Shown here: one piece after another, positions 43,555 to 52,715 of the stretch
Layout: every line of letters starts with the position of its first letter
Numbering within the stretch: the stretch's first letter is position 1
Assembly (NCBI GenBank): GCA_020845955.1
Contig: JADLEU010000245.1
Coordinates: 1-62,494, forward strand
Reading direction: 5' to 3'
DNA: 62,494 nucleotides
DNA from: Anaerolineales bacterium
GTDB taxonomy: Bacteria > Chloroflexota > Anaerolineae > Anaerolineales > UBA6663
Position numbers and translations under genes: made by a program
The notes under the pieces: generated by a model
Database searches by the model: none
Told to the model about the DNA's origin: nothing
The model's input: the letters and a program-made list of their open reading frames with translations, nothing else

Positions 43555-44517
43555 TTAGTCCACAAACTTGGGCAAATAGTTGCAGTAGTAACCACCGTCG
43601 TCATCGGCCACATACCACTGTCCACTGTTGCTGTCCCAAGTCATGAGTGCCGTGCCGGCGAACCGCGACATGGTGTCCGTCTTCACTACTTCGCCCGACT
43701 CAACAGCGATCAACTCCTGACGAACTGCGGCGGTAGACCAAGGCAGGGCCAGCTCGATGTCGCCCACAGAGACAAACAGGTGGTATGGCTCTGCCCATTG
43801 CAGCGGTTCGGTGAAGGTGAGCCGCACGTACTGCCCCCCCTCACCGAGGGCACTCACCCGGCTTGTGATCTCGTCGGCCAGGCAACTCTCAGGCGCGGGC
43901 AATCGGCCAGCGGAGTTCATGTGCTGGGCCAGAATCTCGGGGAAGTCATTCCCGGGCGGCCCAGACTGAAGTGAGATCGCGTCCAGGTAGGCCAGGTAGC
44001 GCTGGCGCGCGACCTCAAGATCGGCCGAAAGCGCAAATAAGTAGTCTTCGGCCTCGAGCCAGTTGCCGCCTTGCCACACACGGGCTGCCTGCCCTGGCAG
44101 ATCGTTGCCCAGGCAATTCGCGCTCACGAGGTACGGCTGCTGCGGCGCGAGCGGCCACGGTAAGGGCGTCGAAGTCGCCGGTGGGACGAGGACGCATTGC
44201 GTCGCCGCAACCTGAGCGTCAAATTGCTTGGAGCCTTCAGGCACGCCGCTGGCAGTCACTGCCACGCGGATAGCCTCGACCGTCATCGCGGCCAAACGAG
44301 TCGGGTCAAGCGTTGGGGTCGGGCTCGGCGTTGCGGTCGATTCAGCGCTGGCGGTTGCTGTTGGGACCGTGGCCGTTGTGCTGGCTGAAGCTTCAATAGA
44401 GGCCACAGCTGTGGTTGTCGGCGCCGGTAATTGGGTGGGCGTGGCCGAGGGGACCGTGCATGCCGCCGGCAGAATGAGCAGCACGCTTACCAGAACACCT
44501 TGAAGAGTTGGTCGCAT
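43555..44517 (-). CDS. Lipoprotein with Thr/Pro/Ala-rich stalk
   Basis: This 320-residue protein has a lipobox LPAAC with Cys20, then about 60 residues of Thr/Ala/Pro/Ser low complexity ending in SPTPTLDPTRLAAMTVEAI, and a C-terminal globular domain ending DSNSGQWYVADDDGGYYC. It should be a membrane-tethered surface protein. No family was recognised. It lies 18 bp from the TadG-like gene. Confidence 0.75.
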   Translation of the reverse strand: MRPTLQGVLVSVLLILPAACTVPSATPTQLPAPTTTAVASIEASASTTATVPTATASAESTATPSPTPTLDPTRLAAMTVEAIRVAVTASGVPEGSKQFDAQVAATQCVLVPPATSTPLPWPLAPQQPYLVSANCLGNDLPGQAARVWQGGNWLEAEDYLFALSADLEVARQRYLAYLDAISLQSGPPGNDFPEILAQHMNSAGRLPAPESCLADEITSRVSALGEGGQYVRLTFTEPLQWAEPYHLFVSVGDIELALPWSTAAVRQELIAVESGEVVKTDTMSRFAGTALMTWDSNSGQWYVADDDGGYYCNYLPKFVD

Positions 44518-44526
44518 TGCGTTTGC

Positions 44527-45771
44527 CTATTCCTTCTCAAGTTGCAGCGCCATACGCTTGGTCGCCACGAGCCGCTTCATGAGGCCGACGAGCATCGGCG
44601 CGCACTCGCGTGACTGGTTGCCTTCCCGGACCATGCCCTCAAGTTCGAGACACAGGTCTAGCATTGCGACGACCCGGCGCACCAGCGGATCGTGCGCGGA
44701 GAGTTCGGCGCCTTCCACCGCCTTGACCGGCTCCCAGTTCGACAGCACCAGGAGGCAAGCCGCTTTCACGATTTTACGTGGCTGGGCATGATCGAGGGCC
44801 AGATCCGCCACGTCACCGGCTTGTTCGACGGCCACCTCAGGACAGATCTCCTTGACGAACGACATGATGTCGTCACGGGTCATCTCTGGCTGAGTAGTCG
44901 GGCCAGCGTCGGGCCCCTTGTTGAGTTGCTTGGCGTCGCTCGCAACTGAGACACCGTCGGGCACGGGTGGTCGGGCCGCTTCCACAGGCCATCGCACAAG
45001 ATTGAGCCTTGCAGCTGCGTCATCGAGGGAAATATCGTGCTTCTTGCTCTCAGCCAGCAACTTGGCGACCTGAGGTTCAGACAACTCGCAAGTGTCAGCC
45101 AGTTCGAGCGCCCGTTGCTGTTGTTCCTGTGGCGCCTTCAGGACGGCAAACGCGACGTAGGCGGGAATGCGATTCTCTTCAACCGCTGCCAGGACGGCGG
45201 GCGCCTTGGTCAGACGACGCAGGCTCCAGATATAGGAGCGGGCCATACCGACCCGCCGCGCGATGTCGTCGGGCTCGAGTTTGTGATTATTCTCCAGGCG
45301 CTGCACGGCATGCGCCAACTCGATCGGCGTCAGGTTCTTGCGGACGTTGGCCGTGAGCGAGATCAGATCGCAATCCAGTGTGCCTGCGCGTACGATTACC
45401 GCCTTGACGGTTGGATGGCCAATGTGTCGCAGGGCGGCGATCCGCCGATGGCCATCAAGGGGCACGTAATGGCCCACACTGTCCGAAGGCCCCTCCACAA
45501 GGAGCACCGGCAAGCGTTGCCCATCAGACTTGAGGCTCTCCACCAGGGCCTGGTCTTCGGCATCGCCTTCAGGATCGAAGCCCGCCCGAACCTGCATCGG
45601 GCTTTGGCCGGCGATCTCTCCAAGCGGCACTTCCCGGAATTCTTCGCCATCGCCGATCACCGGCGCAGGCGCACCGACCGGGGCTGATCGCCGAGCCCGC
45701 GCGGGTAGCTGGTTGTAACGGCGCGGCATGCGGAGCTTCGATTCGTCGCCCAGGTAGAGCTCAGTGGTCAT
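44527..45771 (-). CDS. parB: ParB-type partition/nucleoid occlusion protein
   Basis: This 414-residue protein starts MTTELYLGDESKLRM at ATG 45771; longer in-frame starts run through the upstream gene. It has a ParB/Srx N-terminal nuclease-like domain (GHYVPLDGHRRIAALRHIGH), then a KorB-type helix-turn-helix (DDIARRVGMARSYIWSLRRL). The C-terminal third is acidic and helical and probably oligomerises. With the ParA-like protein it should give faithful element inheritance. Confidence 0.92.
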   Translation of the reverse strand: MTTELYLGDESKLRMPRRYNQLPARARRSAPVGAPAPVIGDGEEFREVPLGEIAGQSPMQVRAGFDPEGDAEDQALVESLKSDGQRLPVLLVEGPSDSVGHYVPLDGHRRIAALRHIGHPTVKAVIVRAGTLDCDLISLTANVRKNLTPIELAHAVQRLENNHKLEPDDIARRVGMARSYIWSLRRLTKAPAVLAAVEENRIPAYVAFAVLKAPQEQQQRALELADTCELSEPQVAKLLAESKKHDISLDDAAARLNLVRWPVEAARPPVPDGVSVASDAKQLNKGPDAGPTTQPEMTRDDIMSFVKEICPEVAVEQAGDVADLALDHAQPRKIVKAACLLVLSNWEPVKAVEGAELSAHDPLVRRVVAMLDLCLELEGMVREGNQSRECAPMLVGLMKRLVATKRMALQLEKE

Positions 45772-46102
45772 CGCGGCATCCCCGAGGTCGATTGGCGATT
45801 TGCTGAGAGCTGAACCAAGCCAGGCTGACCGACAGCCAGCCCGCGCACAGCGCTGCCAAGCTGATGTAGGCGAACCATGCATCCATGGCATTCAGGACAG
45901 CCAGCGTCACCAGACTCACACCACCCACCGCCCGCACGGGCCAAGCCACTCGCAATGTAAGCAGAATGGGGAGCAACACCAACCAGGGGAAGGCTGCATC
46001 GATGGCTGCCCAGGCTGTCTGCTGACCGCGGACGCCCATCATCGAAGAAATCGGGGGCAAGAAGCCCAACAGCAGGAGGGTCAACAGTGCCAACGGGCGC
46101 AT
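45761..46102 (-). CDS. Small membrane protein between parA and parB
   Basis: This 113-residue protein has three or four membrane helices (LALLTLLLLGFLPPISSMM, FPWLVLLPILLTLRVAW, GVSLVTLAVLNAMDAWFAYI, ALCAGWLSVSLAWF). No family was recognised. It overlaps the parB start by 11 bp, so it is likely co-translated with it. A membrane protein inside a par locus is unusual and might tether partition to the envelope. Confidence 0.65.
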   Translation of the reverse strand: MRPLALLTLLLLGFLPPISSMMGVRGQQTAWAAIDAAFPWLVLLPILLTLRVAWPVRAVGGVSLVTLAVLNAMDAWFAYISLAALCAGWLSVSLAWFSSQQIANRPRGCRDDH

Positions 46103-46184
46103 GGTTATAGGTCGGGGGCACTACCAGGGTAATTGGTCTCGTCCACTTTGTTACATATTTCCTTGAGTGCGCGCATATTATCAC

Positions 46185-47087
46185 TTAAGGGACATCAGAG
46201 TCAAGGGGTTTTGCCTGCGGACCCTCTTCGGATATTGGAGTGGCCATAACATCGTCCACCTCGACCGACTCGGCGACCTCCACTGGCTTCTCATCTGCCA
46301 CGCCGCTATCAATTTCTCGCGCCACCTGCTCGAAGCTGGCCGCCACCGCGGATTTGCGCCGCGACAGCACCACGAAACGCTTCAGTACGTCGTGCTGGCC
46401 CGCCAGTGTCTTGAGCAGCTCGGAGTGCCGAATGGGGGATAGGCACGGGAGCGCATACTGATCCAGCTTGCTTTGGATGCGCTCCGAAACGCCCTGACGC
46501 CCTGCCCCATTGGGCAAGAAGCCAAGGAACTCCGGCTTGTCGTCGCCGCGCACCTCGCGCGCCATCAGGATCAGGTGCATGGCCGGCGTAGCGGCGTATA
46601 GGTCATAGACTGACAGCCCAGTCGGAATGATGACCTCGTCGCACGCTAGCAATGCGAGGTGGGCGATGAACGGGTGCCCGCCGGCGCAATCGAGCAGGAT
46701 GTAGTCGAATTGGGCTGGATCGAGGCGTTCAAGCTCCAGCTTGAGCGCGATGGGGCTGAGGCGCCCAGAATTGTCCAGGCGGTTCGCGTCAGCGATGCCG
46801 GCCGCGCCTTCGAGGCCATGCAGGTCGGCGGCGCCAGGGGAGAGCCAAACGTTGGGGATCGCCGTGGGGATGATGACGTCCGCCAAGGGGCGCAGGCCCA
46901 GGAGCGCAGCGGCGACGGAGTTCTCCAGGTCTTCAAGCACGCCAAACGTGCGCGAGGCGCAGGCGTTGCTGTCGAGGTCTATGGCTAGGACGCGCCGCCC
47001 CATGTCACCCAAGGCTGCGGCGATGTTGACGCAGGAAGTGGTCTTTCCACAACCGCCCTTTTGCGAGAAGAATGCGATCTGTCGCAT
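46185..47087 (-). CDS. parA: ParA-type partition ATPase
   Basis: This 300-residue protein starts MRQIAFFSQKGG at ATG 47087 after gaaggagccact. Deviant Walker A KGGCGKTT is at residues 10-17, Walker A' is VLAIDLDSNACAS, and Walker B is FDYILLDCAGG. It is the first gene of the 32-kb run, with the 19-bp box 44 bp upstream, and it pairs with the ParB gene downstream. Confidence 0.93.
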   Translation of the reverse strand: MRQIAFFSQKGGCGKTTSCVNIAAALGDMGRRVLAIDLDSNACASRTFGVLEDLENSVAAALLGLRPLADVIIPTAIPNVWLSPGAADLHGLEGAAGIADANRLDNSGRLSPIALKLELERLDPAQFDYILLDCAGGHPFIAHLALLACDEVIIPTGLSVYDLYAATPAMHLILMAREVRGDDKPEFLGFLPNGAGRQGVSERIQSKLDQYALPCLSPIRHSELLKTLAGQHDVLKRFVVLSRRKSAVAASFEQVAREIDSGVADEKPVEVAESVEVDDVMATPISEEGPQAKPLDSDVP

Positions 47088-47130
47088 AGTGGCTCCTTCG
47101 CTGACCATGCTATAGGAGTCGCTATGCATT

Positions 47131-47149
47131 GACTCCTCAGGGAGTCCTC
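47131..47149 (-). promoter_or_regulatory. 19-bp direct-repeat box ahead of parA
   Basis: On the minus strand it reads GAGGACTC-CCT-GAGGAGTC, two half-sites with an 11-bp period. It differs from the pilin box only in the two central bases. A further GACTCC half-site lies at 47115-47120, next to TATAGC, a plausible -10 about 15 bp after the box. This fits a class II activator site overlapping the -35 region. Confidence 0.65.
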
Positions 47150-47889
47150 AAGTGTTTTGAAGTTTTGAGATCGGCAGGAGAAGCTAAGGGCGATTGTTAG
47201 CAGCGAGAAGCCAAGCTGGCGCTTGTGGAACTACAGTCTGAGACCACCCTTGTGGCGGTGCCGGGACGCTGGAGAGCCTACCAGGAAAGGCCATTGGAGA
47301 AGTAACCAAATACTACCGAGGGTCAGTTTCGTGGATATTCGCGGTATTTTTGGCTAGTAGTGACGGGTTTTTTGGAACACATTCCCAATGTTGTTATGTC
47401 GTGTCCTAGCTAGGACACGACATAACATTTCTGTCGTTGGAGCTTTCCAAAGTCATTGGGCCTGGCCCATAGTTGCCGCGACTGCTGTCACAGGTGTTAT
47501 CTCCAGCGATTTGCCCTGCAATCTCTAGCGGGCCTTATTGCATCTGTCCGAAACCTTGGCCAGACTCAACAATTGGCCTTGAAATACGACAAGCCAGATC
47601 GCCTTCAAGAAGGGCTGCAACCTACGCAGGCGTTTGTACTACACAATTCGGTCGTTGTTTCTGGGCTATTATTGGCCTAGAATAGCAGAGGCATCCACCT
47701 GTGACATTCAATGCAGATCGTACCATACTCAGCAGTGGCCAGCTTCTGCCGTCCACGCGGCCCAGACCTTTTGTTGCGCTGATTGCGCGTTTGTAACGCG
47801 CTTGTTCGTCCGCCTTGCCCTTTCACGTATGCGGTGTTCTGATACTCCGGTTGCCGCAATGCTTGCAACTGACTGAACGGGGGTACTCC
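47150..47889. other. Long divergent intergenic region
   Basis: About 740 bp between parA (leftward) and the giant secreted-protein gene (rightward). It includes the 36-bp palindrome described separately. The rest shows no supported gene; short ORFs here lack ribosome sites. By position it is the best place for a partition centromere, a replication origin or a transfer origin, but none was identified by motif. Confidence 0.4.
47392..47427. repeat. Perfect 36-bp palindrome
   Basis: The half-site TGTTATGTCGTGTCCTAG is followed immediately by its exact reverse complement with no spacer. It can form a zero-loop cruciform or bind a dimeric protein. It lies 305 bp upstream of parA. It does not match the chromosomal parS consensus (TGTTTCACGTGAAACA). 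It could be the centromere for this ParB, a recombinase site or a bidirectional terminator. Confidence 0.8.
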
Positions 47890-50800
47890 ATGCAAGCTCA
47901 ACGTTCCAGCCTGTTGAACTTGGCGATCATCGTGTCTTTGTTAGCGCCAGTTGTTGGCGTGACCGCCGTCGAGACTGTCAATGGCGCTCGATCCAGTGAC
48001 ACGATTGCTCCAGTCGAAATGGTCAGTTCCGACCCGATGCAGCCAGTTACATCCAAGTCTATCGCAGGCCAATCTCGGCAGCCTTCTTCTGTCTCGAGTG
48101 TCGACAGTCCAACAATTGCAGCGCAAGCGGTCGTAGCAATCAGCGCAGGCGGTGAACACACTTGCGCCCTGACGTCAGGGGGAGCGGTATTGTGTTGGGG
48201 AGCTAATGAATCTGGGCAACTGGGTAACGGTACCAAAACGGACAGCAACGTACCTGTAAGTGTGAATGGACTGCAAAGTGGCGTGATAATTATCAGCACC
48301 GGTTGGTTTCACACATGCGCGCTCACCCTGGGGGGAGGCGCAAAGTGTTGGGGCTACAACCTGTTTGGCCAACTGGGGAACGGCAATACTGGGGACAGCA
48401 GTATACCGGTAAACGTAGCAGGACTAGGCAGTGGTGTGACGAACATTTCCGCTGGCGGGTTTCATACATGTGCGTTGACGGCTGGCGGCGCGGTAATATG
48501 CTGGGGAATGAATAGTTATGGCCAATTGGGCAACGGGACCTTAACCAGTGGCATCCAAGCAGTCACGGCTGGATACTATCACACGTGCGCTCTAACTACC
48601 GGCGGAGGAGTCAAATGCTGGGGCGACAATGAATACGGACAATTAGGCGATGGCACAGGCACTACGACAAGTACTCCGGTGAATGTCGTCGGGTTAACGA
48701 GTGGTGTGGTCAAGATCGCGGCAGGCGCTCATCACACTTGTGCGCTGTTGACGAGTGGTGGCGTTAGGTGCTGGGGCATCAACTGGCGTGGCAATTTGGG
48801 AAATGGGGGAAATGCCCCAAGTGGAACTCCGGTTGAAGTAACCGGATTGAGTTCCGGAGTATCAGATGTCACGGCAGGGGGGTTTGCCTATTCCACAGCC
48901 CACTCATGCGCCGTGGTTGCAGGCAACAATGTCAAGTGTTGGGGGGCCAACGGGTCGGGGCAATTAGGTGATGGGACGACAATCGATAGCAACGTCCCTG
49001 TGGCTGTAAGCGGCCTAGAAAGCGGTACGACCACGATCACAGCAGGCGCCTATCACACTTGTGGCTTGACAAGCAGCCTTGGCGTCAAATGTTGGGGGGG
49101 CAATTACTCTGGCGAACTTGGCAATGGCACGAACATCACTAGCACCACTCCCGTCGATGTTTTTGGATTCGAAGGGCCAGAGCCTCGAGCTTGGACGCTT
49201 ATATATTACCTCGATGGCGATAACAACTTGGACAGTACTTATCCTGCGATATTCAACCAACTAGAGTTGGCTGCCAACAACCCCAATGTCCACTTACTTG
49301 CTCTGTGGGATCGCCCTGGCAATAACAATTCAGTGTACTACGCGATTCAACACGACAGTGACTTATCCAAGCTAGGGAGCTACACCGATAATGTGAATAG
49401 GTGGCCTAGAGGCGAACTCAACATGAGTGACCCCACTACCCTATCCAGCTTTATCACCTGGGCTCGAGCAAATTACCCTGCTCAACACTACGCTGTCATC
49501 TTATCTAACCACGGTAGCGGGTTGGCCGGCGGAATGATCGACCAATCGAGCGGCAACGCCATAATGACTGTGCCCGAAATCGGTGCAGCACTGGCATCAG
49601 CTACTGGCGGAGGAACGCAGAAAATCGATGTGCTGTATATGGATGCATGCCTCATGGGCATGCTTGAAGACGCCTATCAAGTACGCGGTTACGTTGACTA
49701 CTACGTTGCGAGTGAAAACCCACAGTGGACATACGACACGGCCTACGCGCATACCGTCACCGATATCACATCTACCACCTCCCCCATGCAGTTGGCTAGC
49801 TCATACGCCAGCGACTACGCCAACTGGGCTGACGGGTTATCGCTGCCTTATACAATGTCTGTTGTAGACCTCGCCCAAGTAAGTAGTGTGGTAGGTTCCG
49901 TAGATTCGCTTGCCCAACTTCTAAAACTCAACATGCCGACGATCGCCAACACACTAATGACTTTGGCCGCAGGGGTGCAACGTTTTGAAATGGATACGAA
50001 TGATGTGATCGGCCCAGCCGATTCCTATGTCGACCTGTATGACTTTGCCTACCTTGTTAGCGCGAATATAAGCGATAGCACCATACAAGCAGCGGCACAA
50101 GACGTCATGTATAGCCTGAATGCATATATCGTGACTGAAAGAAGCGAGTCGGGCACGACGCCCTCCGGGAGGTACTGGAACTTGAATGGTAGCCACGGTG
50201 TGTCGATCTTCTTTCCATCCACCCGGAGCAGCTTTTACGACGAAAGCAATAACGATTTTGCATTGGGAGCAGTTTGGGGAACTGCCACAGCATCGACACT
50301 AGGCAGCACCCCAGACGCAGTGGATTGGGGCCCAATGCTGGTGGACTATTTCCAGATTTCCCAGCCAGGCGGTCCTGACAATCCTGTAGTACCTGTACCA
50401 TTACCTAGACTACAGCAACATCGCCTCTATTTGCCACTTATTTCGGGGCCCAATCAAGGCTCGGCCGCCACTCAAACGCCTACTCACACGTCTATCGCCC
50501 CCACGACGACCAGGACGGCTACGCCGACAAGGACCGCGACGCCAACCAGCACACCTACGTCAACCAGGACGGCTACAGCAACAGGAACTGCAACGCCCAC
50601 GAACACGCCGACAGCGACAACAACTAGCACACCCACGAGCACGCCTACTAACGTGCCCAATCTCGTAACCAATAACAATGACAGTGGGCCGGGCTCCTTA
50701 CGCCAGGTCATCGCCCAGGCAGCCCCTCAAAGTACCGTTTCTTTTGCACCGCAGGTCACGGGAATCATTACCTTGACCAGTGGGCAACTGACCATTACGA

Positions 50801-52077
50801 AGAGTCTGGGGATCAACGGTCCCGGCGCAGGCTTGTTGGTAATTAGCGGGAACAATGCCAGTCGCGTCATTAGTGTTACAGCAGGCGTCAGTGCAACTAT
50901 CTCTGGCCTGACAATCTCGGGAGGCCATCCGGCCGGGGGTGAAAACGGTGGAGGTCTCTACAATCGCGGCACGATTACACTCGTAAGCAGCAGCGTCGCT
51001 GGCAATACAGCCGGGCAGGGTGGCGGCATCTACAATCTGGGCGGCACCGTTACCATTGTTTCCAGCGCAATTTTCGGCAATCTGAGCAATGGCACCTTTG
51101 CAGCCGGCAGTGGCATATATAGCACCGGCACTTTGGACATCCTTGATTCTGCCATCAGCCAGAACACTAGCTCAGGTAGTTTCTCAAGTGTGAGTGGCGG
51201 TCTTCACAATGAAGGTGGAATCTTGCTGCTCACCCAGAGTGTTGTCATAAGTAATACTTCGCTCACGGCGGGCGGCATCTATAATTCCGGATCAGCGATC
51301 ATCACAGACGCCGTCGTGACGGGTAACGCGGGTGGTGGCATTCGCAACCAGGGGACACTGACCATCGCCAATACGGGAATTCAAGGCAACAACGGGTCAG
51401 ACGGCGGCATCTCGAATGGCGGTACGCTGACAATTACTACCAGCAGCATTCAGAGCAACGTGACAAGCAGCTTTGCCGGCGGACTGACAAACAGTGGTGA
51501 GGCACATATCGACCAGACGGCTATCATCAGCAATACGGGTTCTTCAGGGGGAGGCATATTCAATTACTACACCGGCCATCTCTCACTGATCAACAGCACC
51601 GTCAGTGGCAATGCAGGCTCAAGCGGTGGAGGCCTGTATATGTGGGGTCCGGCGTTTGGCATGACCGGCACAGCAACCTTAAACAATGTGACGATGTCCA
51701 ACAATCAAGGAGGCGGCATTTCGAATGTTGACAGCGCCACTGTGTACGCGAGCAACACGATCGTTGCCGGAAACAGCGGCTCCGATTGTGCGGGGCCCAT
51801 AGTTTCCGGAGGTTACAACCTTGTCCAGAATGACTCTGGCTGTACCATCACTGGTACAACCACGGGCAATATAATCGGTATAGGCCCTAGTCTCGGGCCG
51901 TTGGCTAACAACGGCGGCCCGACACTCACACACGCATTACTGATTCTTAGCCCCGCTAGAAACAACGGCAACCCAACTTCGCCTGGCAGCGGCGGTGACG
52001 CGTGTGAAGCCACAGACCAACGTGGTGTAACTCGACCTCAAGAAACCTTTTGCGACATTGGTGCCTATGAGAGGTAG
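47890..52077 (+). CDS. Giant secreted protein: RCC1 repeats, clostripain-like peptidase, beta-helix
   Basis: This 1395-residue protein starts MQAQRSSLLNLAIIV, chosen because a hydrophobic signal follows at once. Residues about 75-430 hold seven RCC1 propeller-like repeats (HTCALTSGGAVLCWGANESG and variants). Residues about 440-830 are a C11 clostripain-like peptidase with catalytic His in SNHGSGL and Cys in MDACLMG. A Thr/Pro linker (about 860-925) leads to a right-handed beta-helix ending in DQRGVTRP and CDIGAYER, as in many Chloroflexota surface proteins. No LPXTG or membrane anchor is seen. Confidence 0.88.
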   Translation: MQAQRSSLLNLAIIVSLLAPVVGVTAVETVNGARSSDTIAPVEMVSSDPMQPVTSKSIAGQSRQPSSVSSVDSPTIAAQAVVAISAGGEHTCALTSGGAVLCWGANESGQLGNGTKTDSNVPVSVNGLQSGVIIISTGWFHTCALTLGGGAKCWGYNLFGQLGNGNTGDSSIPVNVAGLGSGVTNISAGGFHTCALTAGGAVICWGMNSYGQLGNGTLTSGIQAVTAGYYHTCALTTGGGVKCWGDNEYGQLGDGTGTTTSTPVNVVGLTSGVVKIAAGAHHTCALLTSGGVRCWGINWRGNLGNGGNAPSGTPVEVTGLSSGVSDVTAGGFAYSTAHSCAVVAGNNVKCWGANGSGQLGDGTTIDSNVPVAVSGLESGTTTITAGAYHTCGLTSSLGVKCWGGNYSGELGNGTNITSTTPVDVFGFEGPEPRAWTLIYYLDGDNNLDSTYPAIFNQLELAANNPNVHLLALWDRPGNNNSVYYAIQHDSDLSKLGSYTDNVNRWPRGELNMSDPTTLSSFITWARANYPAQHYAVILSNHGSGLAGGMIDQSSGNAIMTVPEIGAALASATGGGTQKIDVLYMDACLMGMLEDAYQVRGYVDYYVASENPQWTYDTAYAHTVTDITSTTSPMQLASSYASDYANWADGLSLPYTMSVVDLAQVSSVVGSVDSLAQLLKLNMPTIANTLMTLAAGVQRFEMDTNDVIGPADSYVDLYDFAYLVSANISDSTIQAAAQDVMYSLNAYIVTERSESGTTPSGRYWNLNGSHGVSIFFPSTRSSFYDESNNDFALGAVWGTATASTLGSTPDAVDWGPMLVDYFQISQPGGPDNPVVPVPLPRLQQHRLYLPLISGPNQGSAATQTPTHTSIAPTTTRTATPTRTATPTSTPTSTRTATATGTATPTNTPTATTTSTPTSTPTNVPNLVTNNNDSGPGSLRQVIAQAAPQSTVSFAPQVTGIITLTSGQLTITKSLGINGPGAGLLVISGNNASRVISVTAGVSATISGLTISGGHPAGGENGGGLYNRGTITLVSSSVAGNTAGQGGGIYNLGGTVTIVSSAIFGNLSNGTFAAGSGIYSTGTLDILDSAISQNTSSGSFSSVSGGLHNEGGILLLTQSVVISNTSLTAGGIYNSGSAIITDAVVTGNAGGGIRNQGTLTIANTGIQGNNGSDGGISNGGTLTITTSSIQSNVTSSFAGGLTNSGEAHIDQTAIISNTGSSGGGIFNYYTGHLSLINSTVSGNAGSSGGGLYMWGPAFGMTGTATLNNVTMSNNQGGGISNVDSATVYASNTIVAGNSGSDCAGPIVSGGYNLVQNDSGCTITGTTTGNIIGIGPSLGPLANNGGPTLTHALLILSPARNNGNPTSPGSGGDACEATDQRGVTRPQETFCDIGAYER

Positions 52078-52660
52078 TTTGCCAATCTCGGCCGGCCACA
52101 GTTTCTGAATGACGATCCAACGGCGGAAATGTACTTCGGGACCGTGTTGGGCATGGCTACGACTAACCAAGTCCACTCGCGCCGAGCGACCACCATGTTG
52201 CTACCATGGACACTTGCACTAAACTTTGCCTGACTTCTGTCAACATTGGCAGGCAAGCCAAGCAACTACGACTGTCTAGAGATTGCAGCTCAAGGCAGCC
52301 GTCAAAGTGTATTGCATTTCGCGAGTCGCTGTGTTAGTGTGTGCCATCTACATATCTTTTTGATTCAGTCTGTCTTGGTCGCGCAACTTTCCGATTGCCG
52401 CCTGACAGGAACCTCGTCAAACCAACTCTCTGATTGGTCGCCGCGAGTAGTGTTCGTGCCTTGCAGTCCGATTTCGTTTGCGTACTAATCTATCAAAGGT
52501 CGCCGTCAAAACCCGATTCTAGAGCGCGCCGACTGTTGTACATTCATGCCGCGCGATGACTTGCTTCCGTCGGTCTTTCATCCTCTCACTCCGGTTACTC
52601 CTGCTTGCGCTGACCCTCTATAGCGCAATTTGCGCCAAAGATGCTTCAAGATACCGAAAC
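52078..52660. other. Intergenic region
   Basis: No supported gene. Near its end a TTGCGCTGACCCTCTATAGC arrangement could be a weak promoter for the helicase module, overlapping the small palindrome GCGCAATTTGCGC (52623-52635). Confidence 0.3.
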
Positions 52661-52684
52661 ACAGGCCATCCCCCGATGGCCTGT
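52661..52684 (+). promoter_or_regulatory. Leader hairpin upstream of the UvrD-like gene
   Basis: ACAGGCCATC and GATGGCCTGT form a perfect 10-bp stem with a CCCC loop, followed by TTTGC. It ends 31 bases before the GTG start and just ahead of a very strong ribosome site (aaaggaggtgat). It could be an attenuator or an mRNA-stabilising hairpin. Confidence 0.6.
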
Positions 52685-52715
52685 TTGCATTTCCGCCGAA
52701 AGGAGGTGATGAAAT

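Noticed and set aside
48120-49170. Tandem DNA repeat in the giant secreted protein gene
   Set aside because: Repetition is at protein level (RCC1 modules); the DNA copies are diverged, so it is not a true tandem repeat array.
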